Assembly: GCA_902727915.1 (NCBI GenBank) | Contig: CACVAU010000050.1 | Coordinates: 16,224 to 49,577, forward strand | Origin: an uncultured Sulfurovum sp. | Lineage (GTDB): Bacteria; Campylobacterota; Campylobacteria; Campylobacterales; Sulfurovaceae | Direction of reading: 5' to 3' | Length of the DNA stretch: 33,354 nucleotides | Shown here: positions 19,353 through 27,085 of the stretch, one piece after another | Numbering within the stretch: the first letter of the stretch is position 1 | Layout of the letters: every line of letters starts with the position of its first letter | The notes under the pieces: model-generated | What the model was told of the DNA's origin: nothing | Databases searched by the model: none | What the model saw: the letters and a program-made list of their open reading frames with translations, nothing else | Translations under genes and position numbers: made by a program

Positions 19353-19753
19353 TGAGTAAATATATCCTCTAGGGTAAGGTCTTTTAAAAAAGTGTCTATT
19401 TTATTTTGAAAAGTGTTTAAAAAAGGGCTGATGGTACAAGAACCAATACTTCCGTTTGGACAAGTATCAACGTATTGAGTACAATCAAATACAGCAGGTG
19501 TTTTTCCTTCAGCTGCAATAATAATAGAAGCAATAGAAATACTTGAAATTTCTTTGGTCAAGAGAAAACCTCCATGGGCACCTTTTTTAGATTCTAATAT
19601 GGAGGCTTTAGCAAGACCTTGTAGAATTTTAGCTAAAAAACTTTTAGGAATACAAAGGTCATTAGCAAGTTGTTCTGCACCGATGGGTTTGTCAGAGTCT
19701 TTGATAATTGCAAGAGCAAGTAGGGCATATTCACTAGCACGGGTAAGTAACAT
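19349..19753 (-). CDS. Rrf2-family transcriptional regulator, probable Fe-S sensor
   Basis: A 134-residue winged-helix regulator. The N terminus MLLTRASEYALLAL and the KSFLAKILQGLAKA recognition helix, followed by SKKGAHGGFLL, are the Rrf2 signature. Three cysteines (C91, C98, C106) sit in the region where IscR, NsrR and RsrR hold an iron-sulfur cluster, so redox, NO or iron sensing is plausible. The spacing (7 and 8) is wider than in IscR, so the cluster type is uncertain. AAGGAG precedes the ATG. It is the first gene of a two-gene unit with the DHH phosphoesterase, an unusual partner. Confidence 0.9.
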   Translation of the reverse strand: MLLTRASEYALLALAIIKDSDKPIGAEQLANDLCIPKSFLAKILQGLAKASILESKKGAHGGFLLTKEISSISIASIIIAAEGKTPAVFDCTQYVDTCPNGSIGSCTISPFLNTFQNKIDTFLKDLTLEDIFTQ

Positions 19754-19780
19754 TAGGTATTGCTCTCCTTAAAAATTTAT

Positions 19781-19804
19781 AATTCAGACTATTTTACTCT
19801 AATT
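19781..19804. promoter_or_regulatory. Weak dyad upstream of the Rrf2 gene, possible autoregulatory operator
   Basis: AATTCAGA (19781-19788) and TCTAATT (19798-19804) form an imperfect inverted repeat (one bulge) around an AT-rich centre, 28 bp upstream of the Rrf2 start. Rrf2 regulators commonly bind AT-rich dyads at their own promoter. The match is weak. Confidence 0.25.
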
Positions 19805-19847
19805 TAGATTAAGATTACTTTGTCACTCTATTTTAAACAAACCCTGC

Positions 19848-19853
19848 TAAAAT
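19848..19853 (+). promoter_or_regulatory. Possible extended -10 promoter of rpsO
   Basis: TGCTAAAAT (19845-19853) fits an extended -10 element (TGn before TAAAAT), 64 bp before the rpsO ATG and in the divergent rpsO/Rrf2 gap. Confidence 0.4.
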
Positions 19854-19916
19854 GTCAATTCAATTTTATATGTGTAAAAGCATGTAAAAAATTAAACTAC
19901 CAATCAGGAGGTCATT

Positions 19917-20186
19917 ATGGCTTTAGATACGGCTAAAAAGCAAGAAATCATTGCTAAATATTCAAGAGGTGAGAACGATACAGGTTCTACAGAAGTTCAA
20001 GTTGCATTAATTACAGAAAGAATTAAGTACTTAACTGAGCACCTTAAAACAAATAAAAAAGATCATTCTTCAAGATTAGGTCTTCTTAAACTTGTTGGTC
20101 AAAGAAGAAGACTAATGAGATACTTAAGAAAAGTAGATCTTGGTCGTTGGAATACTATTAAAGCTGATATGGGTATCAGAAATTAG
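19917..20186 (+). CDS. rpsO: 30S ribosomal protein S15
   Basis: An 89-residue primary 16S rRNA-binding protein of the small subunit platform. The whole S15 pattern is present: [14 protein letters not shown] at about 22-35, [20 protein letters not shown] spanning about 43-62 and [10 protein letters not shown] at about 63-72. Length is exactly that of the family. The AGGAGG site lies seven bases before the ATG. It is a stand-alone gene with its own terminator. Confidence 0.98.
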   Translation: MALDTAKKQEIIAKYSRGENDTGSTEVQVALITERIKYLTEHLKTNKKDHSSRLGLLKLVGQRRRLMRYLRKVDLGRWNTIKADMGIRN

Positions 20187-20203
20187 TCTTTTTTATCCCC
20201 TTT

Positions 20204-20236
20204 TGATACAAGGTTTTACCTTGTATCACCTTTTTT
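20204..20236 (+). terminator. Strong Rho-independent terminator of rpsO
   Basis: TGATACAAGG (20204-20213) pairs with CCTTGTATCA (20219-20228) around TTTTA, followed by CC and a run of six T (20231-20236). It starts 17 bp after the rpsO stop. Confidence 0.9.
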
Positions 20237-20339
20237 CTTCCAAATAAACTTTCAAATTCAAATATTTTTACATTTTTTAATTATCCTACAAGTACCATAA
20301 AATAGCTATTTTCTGACAATATTATTATAATTATTTAAG

Positions 20340-20366
20340 ATAGTTTAGCTTACTAGACTAAACTAT
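20340..20366. promoter_or_regulatory. 9-N9-9 inverted repeat upstream of the grpE promoter
   Basis: ATAGTTTAG (20340-20348) and CTAAACTAT (20358-20366) are perfect 9-bp arms around a 9-bp centre. The geometry equals the CIRCE element bound by HrcA, but the sequence is not CIRCE (TTAGCACTC-N9-GAGTGCTAA). It sits 26 bp upstream of the -35 box. It may be a heat-shock or other operator, or simply a dyad in AT-rich DNA. Confidence 0.35.
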
Positions 20367-20392
20367 ATTTAGTATAAAAATTAAGAGTAGAC

Positions 20393-20421
20393 TTGACAAG
20401 ATAAACTCAATGTTATATAAT
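20393..20421 (+). promoter_or_regulatory. Consensus sigma-70 promoter of grpE-dnaK
   Basis: TTGACA (20393-20398), a 17-bp spacer and TATAAT (20416-20421) form a perfect vegetative promoter, 64 bp before the grpE ATG. A full -35 box is unusual in Campylobacterota. Confidence 0.75.
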
Positions 20422-20485
20422 CCGTTCAATCTTGAGAATAGTATTTGTATTTGACAGATAAAGACTGAATAGGAGTAACATCTAT

Positions 20486-21061
20486 ATGAGTAAAGAGAAT
20501 GAAAATTCTAAGGTCGACACAGAAGTAGAAATGCAAGTGGAAACAGAAGTAGAGACTCCTGAAACTGACGAAGTTTTAGAAAAAGAAGAACCCAGTGTTG
20601 ATGAACTTCAACAAATGAAAGAGTTAGTAACAGAATGGGAAGATAAATATTTAAGAGCTCATGCCGATTTTGAAAACTCTAAAAGACTTTTAGTTAAGGA
20701 TAAAACGGCAGCTGTATCGTATGCAAATGAAAGTTTTGCAAACGATGTATTGTCTGTTGTTGACTCTTTTGATTCTGCGTTAGCAATGATCGATGCTACT
20801 GAAGTAGAAGAAGGTTCTGAAGTTTTAGAGAAAATTAAAGAGGGTGTGAATTTAACATACACACAACTTACTAAAGTTCTTGAAAAAAATGGTATTAAAG
20901 CTGTTGAGACAGAGGGTGAATTTAACCCAGATGTTCACCAAGCCATTATGCAAGTAGAGAGTAAAGAGCAAGAAGCTGGACAAATTGTACAGGTTTTACA
21001 AAAAGGTTATACTATTAAAGAGCGTCTTTTACGTCCTGCTATGGTTAGTACAGCCAAATAG
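20486..21061 (+). CDS. grpE: Nucleotide exchange factor GrpE
   Basis: A 191-residue co-chaperone that releases ADP from DnaK. The first ~50 residues are very acidic and disordered. Residues about 50-90 form the long dimer helix (VTEWEDKYLRAHADFENSKR). The C-terminal beta domain carries KNGIKAVETEGEFNPDVHQA (about 137-156) and the closing GYTIKERLLRPAMVSTAK, both GrpE hallmarks. AGGAG is ten bases before the ATG. dnaK follows after 100 bp. hrcA, the usual upstream neighbour in Campylobacterota, is not here: rpsO and its terminator are. Confidence 0.96.
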   Translation: MSKENENSKVDTEVEMQVETEVETPETDEVLEKEEPSVDELQQMKELVTEWEDKYLRAHADFENSKRLLVKDKTAAVSYANESFANDVLSVVDSFDSALAMIDATEVEEGSEVLEKIKEGVNLTYTQLTKVLEKNGIKAVETEGEFNPDVHQAIMQVESKEQEAGQIVQVLQKGYTIKERLLRPAMVSTAK

Positions 21062-21075
21062 ATTTTTACAAATAA

Positions 21076-21101
21076 TTAAATGCCCCTAAAGTGGCATTTA
21101 A
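21076..21101 (+). terminator. Hairpin between grpE and dnaK (possible attenuator)
   Basis: TTAAATGCC (21076-21084) pairs with GGCATTTAA (21093-21101) around an 8-nt loop, then AATTTTAG. The weak T-tract suggests partial termination or an RNA-processing site. Confidence 0.45.
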
Positions 21102-21117
21102 AATTTTAGAAATTAAC

Positions 21118-21123
21118 TATAAT
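21118..21123 (+). promoter_or_regulatory. Possible internal -10 element for dnaK
   Basis: TATAAT, 38 bp before the dnaK ATG and just after the grpE-dnaK hairpin, could give dnaK independent transcription. No -35 box is evident. Confidence 0.3.
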
Positions 21124-21161
21124 AACACAAATAATAAAAAATAGAAATACAAGGAATAAAT

Positions 21162-23039
21162 ATGAGTAAAGTATTAGGAATAGATTTAGGAACAACAAAC
21201 TCGGCAATGTCAGTGTTTGAAAATGGTGAAGCGAAGATTATAGCTAACAAAGAGGGTAAAAACACAACGCCTTCAATTGTTGCATTTACAGATAAAGGTG
21301 AAGTTATTGTTGGTGAGTCTGCTAAAAGACAAGCAGTAACAAACCCAGAGAAGACTATCTACTCTATTAAAAGAATTATGGGTCTTATGTTTGATGAAGA
21401 GCATGCAGCATCAGCTAAAGAGAGACTTCCATACAAAATTATTGACAGAAATGGTGCTTGTGCTATTGAAGTTGCTGACAAAACTTACACACCACAAGAA
21501 ATTTCAGCAAAAATTCTTATGAAGTTAAAAGAAGATGCAGAAGCTTACCTTGGTGAAACAGTAACTGATGCAGTTATTACGGTACCTGCATATTTCAATG
21601 ATGCACAGAGAAAAGCAACAAAAGAAGCTGGAACAATTGCTGGTCTTAATGTACTTAGAATTATCAATGAGCCAACATCAGCAGCACTTGCTTATGGTCT
21701 TGACAAAAAAGATGCAGAGCAAATTGTAGTTTACGATCTTGGTGGTGGTACATTTGATGTTACGGTACTTGAAACAGGAGACAATGTTGTAGAAGTTATG
21801 TCAACAGGGGGAGATGCTTTCCTTGGTGGAGATGACTTTGATAATAGAATCATTGACTTTGTAGCAGATGAATTCAAATCTGAAACAGGTGTGGACATTA
21901 AAGCTGACGTTATGGCACTTCAGAGAGTTAAAGATGCAGCAGAAAATGCTAAAAAAGAGCTTTCATCTTCAACTGAAACTGAAATAAACCTACCTTTTAT
22001 TACAGCTGATGCAACAGGACCAAAGCACCTTATTCAAAAAATTACAAGAGCAAAGTTTGAGTCTCTAATTGATGATTTAGTAGCTTCTACTATTAAAACA
22101 ATTAAATCAGTACTTGCAGATGCAGACGTAACAACTTCTGAAATTAATGAGATTGTAATGGTTGGTGGATCGACAAGAGTGCCATTAGTACAAGAAGAAG
22201 TTCAGAAATTCTTTGGAAAAGAGCTTAACAAGTCGGTAAACCCAGACGAAGTTGTTGCACTTGGTGCTGCTATTCAAGGTGGGGTGCTTAAAGGTGATGT
22301 TAAAGATGTACTTTTACTAGATGTTACACCACTTTCTCTTGGTATTGAAACATTGGGTGGTGTGACTACTAAAGTAATCGAAAAAGGAACAACCATTCCT
22401 GCTAAAAAGTCACAAGTGTTTTCAACAGCAGAAGACAATCAACCAGCAGTAAGTATTAACGTACTTCAAGGTGAAAGAGAATTTGCTAAAGACAACAAAC
22501 AACTTGGTATGTTTGAACTTAGAGACATTCCAGCAGCACCAAGAGGTGTTCCACAGATTGAAGTAACATTTGACATTGATGCAAATGGTATTTTAACTGT
22601 TTCTGGTCAAGACAAAGGTACAGGTAAATCTCAAGAAATTAAGATTACTGGTTCGTCAGGACTTTCTGATGATGAGATCGAAAAAATGGTTCAAGACGCT
22701 GAAATGAACAAGTCAGAAGATGAAGCTAGAAAACTTCTTGTGGAAGCTAGAAACCAAGCTGATGCGTTAGTTCACCAGACTAAAAAATCATTAACTGATT
22801 TAGGTGAGAGTTTTGATGCTACTGAAAAAGCTGCTATTGAAACAGCAATCGCAGATGTAGAAGCTGTACTTAAAGATGATTCTGCAACTAAAGAGCAGAT
22901 TGATGACAAAGTTAAAGTGCTAACTGAAAAGTCTCACAAACTTGCAGAAGCTGTTTATGCTAAAGAGCAAGGTGGAGAAAAAGAAAAAGCTGCTAAAAAA
23001 GCAGACGATGATGATATCATTGATGCTGAAGTAGAGTAA
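21162..23039 (+). CDS. dnaK: Chaperone DnaK (Hsp70), full length
   Basis: A 625-residue ATP-driven chaperone. The nucleotide-binding domain shows GIDLGTTNS (6-14), [15 protein letters not shown] (about 140-154), [14 protein letters not shown] (about 193-206) and [10 protein letters not shown] (about 332-341). The linker and substrate-binding domain include [16 protein letters not shown] (about 384-399). The lid helices end in the acidic tail [11 protein letters not shown]. It is complete and in frame. Its last 163 codons plus stop (22548-23039) are repeated at 25721-26212 with about 91% identity, so this 3' end may have been supplied or replaced by an insertion event. It has its own terminator at 23065. 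Confidence 0.98.
   Translation: MSKVLGIDLGTTNSAMSVFENGEAKIIANKEGKNTTPSIVAFTDKGEVIVGESAKRQAVTNPEKTIYSIKRIMGLMFDEEHAASAKERLPYKIIDRNGACAIEVADKTYTPQEISAKILMKLKEDAEAYLGETVTDAVITVPAYFNDAQRKATKEAGTIAGLNVLRIINEPTSAALAYGLDKKDAEQIVVYDLGGGTFDVTVLETGDNVVEVMSTGGDAFLGGDDFDNRIIDFVADEFKSETGVDIKADVMALQRVKDAAENAKKELSSSTETEINLPFITADATGPKHLIQKITRAKFESLIDDLVASTIKTIKSVLADADVTTSEINEIVMVGGSTRVPLVQEEVQKFFGKELNKSVNPDEVVALGAAIQGGVLKGDVKDVLLLDVTPLSLGIETLGGVTTKVIEKGTTIPAKKSQVFSTAEDNQPAVSINVLQGEREFAKDNKQLGMFELRDIPAAPRGVPQIEVTFDIDANGILTVSGQDKGTGKSQEIKITGSSGLSDDEIEKMVQDAEMNKSEDEARKLLVEARNQADALVHQTKKSLTDLGESFDATEKAAIETAIADVEAVLKDDSATKEQIDDKVKVLTEKSHKLAEAVYAKEQGGEKEKAAKKADDDDIIDAEVE
22548..23039 (+). repeat. dnaK 3'-end direct repeat, copy 1 (in the intact gene)
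   Basis: This 492-bp segment starts at GTTCCACAG and ends at the dnaK stop. It aligns without gaps to 25721-26212. By hand I count about 45 differences, only two of them in the first ~128 bp, and six amino-acid changes. Confidence 0.93.
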
Positions 23040-23064
23040 TCTTCTTTAGTAACACTTAACTTCT

Positions 23065-23095
23065 GAGACAAGATTTTTCTTGTCTCGACTTTCTT
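23065..23095 (+). terminator. Terminator after intact dnaK
   Basis: GAGACAAGA (23065-23073) pairs with TCTTGTCTC (23078-23086) around TTTT, followed by GACTTTCTTTTAC. The stem core AGACAAG/CTTGTCT is shared with the terminator behind the second dnaK 3' copy. Confidence 0.8.
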
Positions 23096-23209
23096 TTACT
23101 TATTAACTTTATAACTGATATTCTCTTAATTTTAATATTTTTTAATATTCTTAAGTGTCACCCCTCCTATTTTTGATAGAATTTCTGAAATTAAAACAAG
23201 GAAATTAGA

Positions 23210-24091
23210 ATGAAGAAACTATTTGTGTTAACAATAGTCTTATTGCTCACAACATTGAGTGTCGCAAAAGAGATTGATTTAGAAAAATCAAAAGGTACAA
23301 ACCAAGAGGTCATAAGTTTACTTAGCCCTATACCTGGAAGTTTAACAGTTGATGAAAATGTAACCTTTAAAGTTATCTTTGATATTGCATTAGATACTAA
23401 GCATGTTAAGAAAAATGATATTAAACTGACAAATATTTCAGATACGCATAAAAATATTGAGGGAACAGTTGCTTATGTAGCTAATGAAAACGCTGTAACC
23501 TTTAAATCAAATGAGCCTTTAGTAGAAGGTTATTATCAAATAGAGTTTAAAAGTTTAAAGGCAACAAAAGTAAATAAAGATCAGGGTATTAAAGAAATTA
23601 AGTATCGGTTTTATGTGCCTGAGGTAATTAATGGACATATGCTTCCTCCCGAGCCCAATGAAAAAAAGAATGGTGCTACTCTTATAGGTGTAGATATTAA
23701 TTCCAATGGTGTACGAGATGATGTTGAAAGAAAGATACGTCAAGAATATTTGAAACCTTTGCAAAGTGCTATTTTATTACAAAATGCAAAGTTTTTTCAA
23801 AGAACTTTAGCTGAATCAACAAATAATGCTATAGCAATTCAAGCAGATGCTACTAGCGCAATTAATTGTGAAATGTATTTAAGCCAATTTGATAGTGAAC
23901 TAGGAACTATTAACTGGATGAAGAATGATAAACATATTAAAGATTTAACATTTAATAATCTTGATAGAGTTGATAAGTATTGGAAGTATAATCTAGCACT
24001 TTCAGGAGGAGTTTATGGAAGTGGTTTTGCAGATGATACTATAGATAAATGTAGCGAAGAAGTTGTTAATGTGTTAGAAGGGATGAAGTAA
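23210..24091 (+). CDS. Exported protein with Ig-like domain and calcium-loop motif (cargo gene 1)
   Basis: A 293-residue protein with a signal peptide (MKKLFVLTIVLLLTTLSVA, cleavage about residue 19). Residues about 36-135 resemble a bacterial Ig-like domain (LSPIPGSLTVDENVTFKVIF, then NAVTFKSNEPLVEGYYQIEF), as in SbsA/Big_5-type repeats. Next comes LPPEPNEKKNGATLIGVDIN followed by SNGVRDDVERKI (145-176). D162-N164-N166-V168-D170 is an EF-loop-like calcium site, a phrase I recall from uncharacterised exported proteins of marine proteobacteria. The C-terminal third is helical with Cys220 and Cys281. Function is unknown. The stop overlaps the next ATG (TAATG), so it is coupled to the hydrolase-like gene. 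Both lie between the two dnaK 3' copies and are more A/T-rich than dnaK. Confidence 0.75.
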   Translation: MKKLFVLTIVLLLTTLSVAKEIDLEKSKGTNQEVISLLSPIPGSLTVDENVTFKVIFDIALDTKHVKKNDIKLTNISDTHKNIEGTVAYVANENAVTFKSNEPLVEGYYQIEFKSLKATKVNKDQGIKEIKYRFYVPEVINGHMLPPEPNEKKNGATLIGVDINSNGVRDDVERKIRQEYLKPLQSAILLQNAKFFQRTLAESTNNAIAIQADATSAINCEMYLSQFDSELGTINWMKNDKHIKDLTFNNLDRVDKYWKYNLALSGGVYGSGFADDTIDKCSEEVVNVLEGMK

Positions 24092-25689
24092 TGAAAAAGT
24101 TATTATTAGTTTTATTGTCATTTTTTACTTTAGTTCAAGGACAGAACATAGATGAATGTAAAGTAGATTTATATTATGCAACAGATATCATTTTACCAGA
24201 AGATGAACAAAGTTCAGAAAAGTTATGGAGACTTCAAAGTATTGAATTATTAAAAAAATACCCAAAAATTCAAAAAAAAATTGGTGATACAAAAGTTTCA
24301 TATAATCTCTCAGATGGGTTGATTAGTGATGTTCTTGTTGAGATTAAGCAATATGATAGCAGTGGTATGACATATACAGCTTTTCGTGTTTATATACTTG
24401 CTTACTTACAAAAATTAACAAGAAAAAAAGCAGGATTTCTTTTAGCTTCACTTGATAAAGCAGCAGCTATGATTTATGAGGGGACTTTAAGTAAACAAAA
24501 AGAAGCATATAATAAAAGTATTGAATCGGGTAGAGGGGTTGTAGTTGTAGCACATTCTATAGGAAACTTATTTACAGAAGAAGTTTATAAAAGTTTTTCT
24601 GAAGAAGGGGAAAGTTGGAAAGAAAAATATTTTCATACAATTGCTGTAGCATCAACACAAAGTGAAATTATTAATAATGGTCAGGGTATTACTTTTGATA
24701 ATGATCTTGTCTATTCTGATAGCCTTCAATCTAATGATAGTGAAGAAGTAGTTTTTAAAAATCCAAATAGATATGACTATGGATTTACAAATATATATGA
24801 TATGGATGTTGTTTATGAAGATCAGCTATCAGCTGAGTATCATAAGTTTGAATATTATTTAGGTTACCCAGTCGAAGAGATGAGCTTGATAAATGATTAT
24901 TCAAAAAAAGTTGAGACTAAAACTAGGCAAACTAATATAGCAAAAGATATGATTACTCAATGGTTATATGATGAAGTAGTTGCACATAAAGATAGAAAGT
25001 CACAATGGGAAGTGGATGAAGAGTTTGATAAAAATACAGAAGATTATCGTATATCTGTTAAGCATAAATATAAGCCTACAGATATTAAGTTAGAAGAGAG
25101 ACTGTTTCCTTTTAATGTAGATAAAAAAGTTCATCAAGTAGCTGGAAAGTATGTAAAAGCTTCGTGTGGAGGGAATAATATTACAGCTACTTGGGATGGA
25201 CAAAAAGCTAATGAATTTTGGTTGATTGACAATGTTGAGGAAGAGAAGATTAAAGGAGAAGTTTTACTTGGTCCTCGAAGATTTTATTATTCATGTACTG
25301 TAAATGTTGCAAGTGGTATGCGTGGTAGTAATTATTACGGTTTTACAAATACAAATGATTATATGGATAGGACTTCCTTGAAATGTTATAGTTATGCACC
25401 TAGTTTTACACTGAGTGCATATGAAGTAATAGATTTTCCAACTTTTACAAGACCGACTTCATATGAACTCAATGTTGTGATGGATATTGAGGGTAAGAAA
25501 TTGTATTCAATTATCGAAGCACAAGCGCATGAATATTTAGATAGTGTTTTTCAAAATATTAAAAATACTTATGGAGATAATACATACCGTACCGTAATAT
25601 ATGATAAAGATACGATAGATTGTGAAATGAAGTGGAGTGGATTTACTAAAAAGTGTAGAAAATATTATACGCTTTTATTGGAACGCTAG
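24091..25689 (+). CDS. Exported alpha/beta-hydrolase-like protein (cargo gene 2)
   Basis: A 532-residue protein with a short signal peptide ([17 protein letters not shown], cleavage about residue 17). A hydrophobic strand runs into [12 protein letters not shown] (149-160), a nucleophile elbow of lipase/esterase type with candidate Ser156. The first Gly of GxSxG is Ala154. Asp206 ([11 protein letters not shown]) and His251 ([12 protein letters not shown]) are in the right order for a Ser-Asp-His triad, and H-x-F-x-x-Y-L is a familiar His environment in such hydrolases. About 230 residues beyond the hydrolase core, with several Cys, have no family I recognise. Predicted periplasmic or secreted. 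It could be a phospholipase/esterase, an effector or a surface enzyme. It overlaps the preceding gene by one base. Its stop lies 31 bp before the dnaK remnant. Confidence 0.72.
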   Translation: MKKLLLVLLSFFTLVQGQNIDECKVDLYYATDIILPEDEQSSEKLWRLQSIELLKKYPKIQKKIGDTKVSYNLSDGLISDVLVEIKQYDSSGMTYTAFRVYILAYLQKLTRKKAGFLLASLDKAAAMIYEGTLSKQKEAYNKSIESGRGVVVVAHSIGNLFTEEVYKSFSEEGESWKEKYFHTIAVASTQSEIINNGQGITFDNDLVYSDSLQSNDSEEVVFKNPNRYDYGFTNIYDMDVVYEDQLSAEYHKFEYYLGYPVEEMSLINDYSKKVETKTRQTNIAKDMITQWLYDEVVAHKDRKSQWEVDEEFDKNTEDYRISVKHKYKPTDIKLEERLFPFNVDKKVHQVAGKYVKASCGGNNITATWDGQKANEFWLIDNVEEEKIKGEVLLGPRRFYYSCTVNVASGMRGSNYYGFTNTNDYMDRTSLKCYSYAPSFTLSAYEVIDFPTFTRPTSYELNVVMDIEGKKLYSIIEAQAHEYLDSVFQNIKNTYGDNTYRTVIYDKDTIDCEMKWSGFTKKCRKYYTLLLER

Positions 25690-25720
25690 TGACTTCTATA
25701 AAGGATTAATAATTGTAATA

Positions 25721-26212
25721 GTTCCACAGATTGAAGTAACATTTGACATTGATGCGAATGGTATTTTAACGGTTTCTGGTCAAGACAAAGGTACAGGTAA
25801 ATCTCAAGAAATTAAGATTACTGGTTCGTCAGGACTTTCTGATGATGAAATTGAAAAAATGGTTCAAGATGCTGAAATGAACAAAAGTGAAGATGAAGCG
25901 AGAAAACTTCTTGTTGAAGCAAGAAATCAAGCTGATGCGTTAGTTCACCAAACTAGAAAGTCATTAACTGATTTAGGTGAAAACTTTGATGCGACAGAAA
26001 AAGCTGCTATTGAAGCTGCCATTGCTGATGTGGAAGCTGTACTTAAAGACGACGCTGCAACAAAAGAGCAAATTGATGAGAAAGTGAAAGTATTAACTGA
26101 AAAATCTCATAAACTTGCAGAAGCAGTATATGCTAAAGAGCAAGGTGGTGACAAAGAAAAAGCTGCTAAAAAAGCAGATGACGATGACATCATTGATGCT
26201 GAAGTAGAGTAA
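25721..26212 (+). pseudogene. dnaK 3'-end remnant (copy 2, last 163 codons)
   Basis: It begins abruptly at GTTCCACAG, the point equal to dnaK 22548, and runs in frame to the same stop. It encodes [20 protein letters not shown] through the lid to [11 protein letters not shown]. It lacks the whole ATPase domain and most of the substrate-binding domain. Substitutions are mostly synonymous, and six residues differ from copy 1, so it diverged under selection elsewhere or earlier and is not a fresh tandem copy. The frame is open upstream to a GTG at 25637 inside the hydrolase gene, but there is no credible ribosome site. It is followed by the better of the two dnaK-type terminators. Confidence 0.9.
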
Positions 26213-26236
26213 TTTACATTTTACTTTTTTCACTTT

Positions 26237-26267
26237 TAGACAAGGTAAAGCCTTGTCTATTTTTTTC
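26237..26267 (+). terminator. Strong terminator after the dnaK remnant
   Basis: TAGACAAGG (26237-26245) pairs with CCTTGTCTA (26251-26259) around TAAAG, followed directly by a run of T. Its core matches the terminator behind intact dnaK. Confidence 0.9.
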
Positions 26268-26320
26268 TTTTCTCTTCTTTCTCCTCTTAGCATTTAATAT
26301 TTAATAAAGTTTTATAGAGT

Positions 26321-26326
26321 TATAAT
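26321..26326 (+). promoter_or_regulatory. Possible -10 element upstream of the small lipoprotein genes
   Basis: TATAAT, 25 bp before the ATG at 26352 and after the terminator at 26237. AAAGGA provides the ribosome site. No clear -35. Confidence 0.4.
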
Positions 26327-26351
26327 ATAAAATATTAATTAAAGGATTTCT

Positions 26352-26657
26352 ATGAAAAACATTCATGTATCGTTTTTAGCTACGCTTCTTTTATCTATTG
26401 GTTTATTACAAGGTTGTACGCCTAAAACTGCTGGTACAGATTCAGCATATTTAAATACTAACAGAGGTGCAGATGGTGCACAAATTACCAGAGCAGAAGC
26501 TGAACAATATAGACGACAACAGGCATTAAGTGCAGATGAAGTTCGTTTAGAAAATATGAAACGTAGACAAACAACTGATTCAATTCAAGAAGGTTCATCA
26601 GCTGTTAGAAATGCTACAGGGGCAATTCAAAGTGTTAGAGGTCTTTTTGGTTTTTAA
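26352..26657 (+). CDS. Small predicted lipoprotein, 101 residues
   Basis: The signal peptide ends in the lipobox LLQGC, making Cys22 the lipidated residue. The mature part is hydrophilic, rich in Arg/Gln/Glu (ITRAEAEQYRRQQALSADEV) and probably helical, and ends in GAIQSVRGLFGF. No domain is recognised. The location after the lipobox (Thr-Pro at +2/+3) does not suggest inner-membrane retention, so outer-membrane anchoring is likely. A second small lipoprotein follows after 38 bp. Confidence 0.8.
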   Translation: MKNIHVSFLATLLLSIGLLQGCTPKTAGTDSAYLNTNRGADGAQITRAEAEQYRRQQALSADEVRLENMKRRQTTDSIQEGSSAVRNATGAIQSVRGLFGF

Positions 26658-26695
26658 TCAAGTAGCAATTATATAAATTTAGAAAGGTTCCTTAG

Positions 26696-26941
26696 ATGAA
26701 AAAGTTTTACTTTATTACATTTATTGTGTTTGTTTTTTTGGGTTGTGCTAATAACTATCCAACAAATTATATTCCTCAAAAAACGACACATGTTGAAGAG
26801 GAAAAACCAGATAAATATCCCCATCCTCCAGAGGATTTAAGGTCGGTTGTTGGACATGAAGGTTCATATTATCATGGGGGATATTATTACCCAAGTAGGG
26901 ATTATTATAATAATTATTCTGACTATTATCGTTATCGATAA
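26696..26941 (+). CDS. Small Tyr-rich predicted lipoprotein, 81 residues
   Basis: The hydrophobic N terminus ends in VFLGC (Cys17 lipidated). The mature peptide is Pro/His/Tyr-rich, with a C-terminal run of closely spaced tyrosines (SYYHGGYYYPSRDYYNN, then YSDYYRYR). No known family. Low complexity suggests an envelope peptide with a structural or binding role. The AGG-containing ribosome site (AAAGGTTCC) is poorly spaced but the lipobox makes the frame credible. A hairpin follows its stop. Confidence 0.75.
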   Translation: MKKFYFITFIVFVFLGCANNYPTNYIPQKTTHVEEEKPDKYPHPPEDLRSVVGHEGSYYHGGYYYPSRDYYNNYSDYYRYR

Positions 26942-26946
26942 TAAAT

Positions 26947-26971
26947 CTTTAGGCAAAATTTTTGTCTAAAG
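26947..26971 (+). terminator. Hairpin terminator after the Tyr-rich lipoprotein gene
   Basis: CTTTAGGCAAAA (26947-26958) pairs with TTTTGTCTAAAG (ending 26971) with one G-T pair and a minimal loop, then TATTTTATGC. It lies 5 bp after the stop. Confidence 0.6.
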
Positions 26972-27085
26972 TATTTTATGCTTTCTTATTTCTCCTTAAT
27001 TTTTCTTACAACTTTTTTTAGCTACACTACAGTTCGCATTTATTCCACTATGCTAAAGTAGAATAAAGGTTCAAAAAGGAAAAAG

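Larger units (their letters stand above)
22548..26212 (+). other. Candidate insertion: dnaK 3' end + terminator + two-gene cargo, bounded by dnaK 3' repeats
   Basis: The order is copy 1 of the dnaK 3' end, terminator, cargo gene 1, cargo gene 2, truncated copy 2, terminator. This is the product expected if a circle or fragment carrying a related dnaK 3' end plus cargo entered by one crossover, rebuilding an intact dnaK and leaving the displaced 3' end downstream. There is no integrase, transposase or short attachment site in the segment, so the mechanism is inferred. Confidence 0.6.

Noticed and set aside
25637..26212. A 191-codon frame starting at GTG 25637 and running into the dnaK remnant, as a possible fusion protein
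   Set aside because: The first 28 codons overlap the end of the hydrolase gene out of frame, there is no ribosome site, and the rest is only the DnaK lid. It is better read as a pseudogene fragment.
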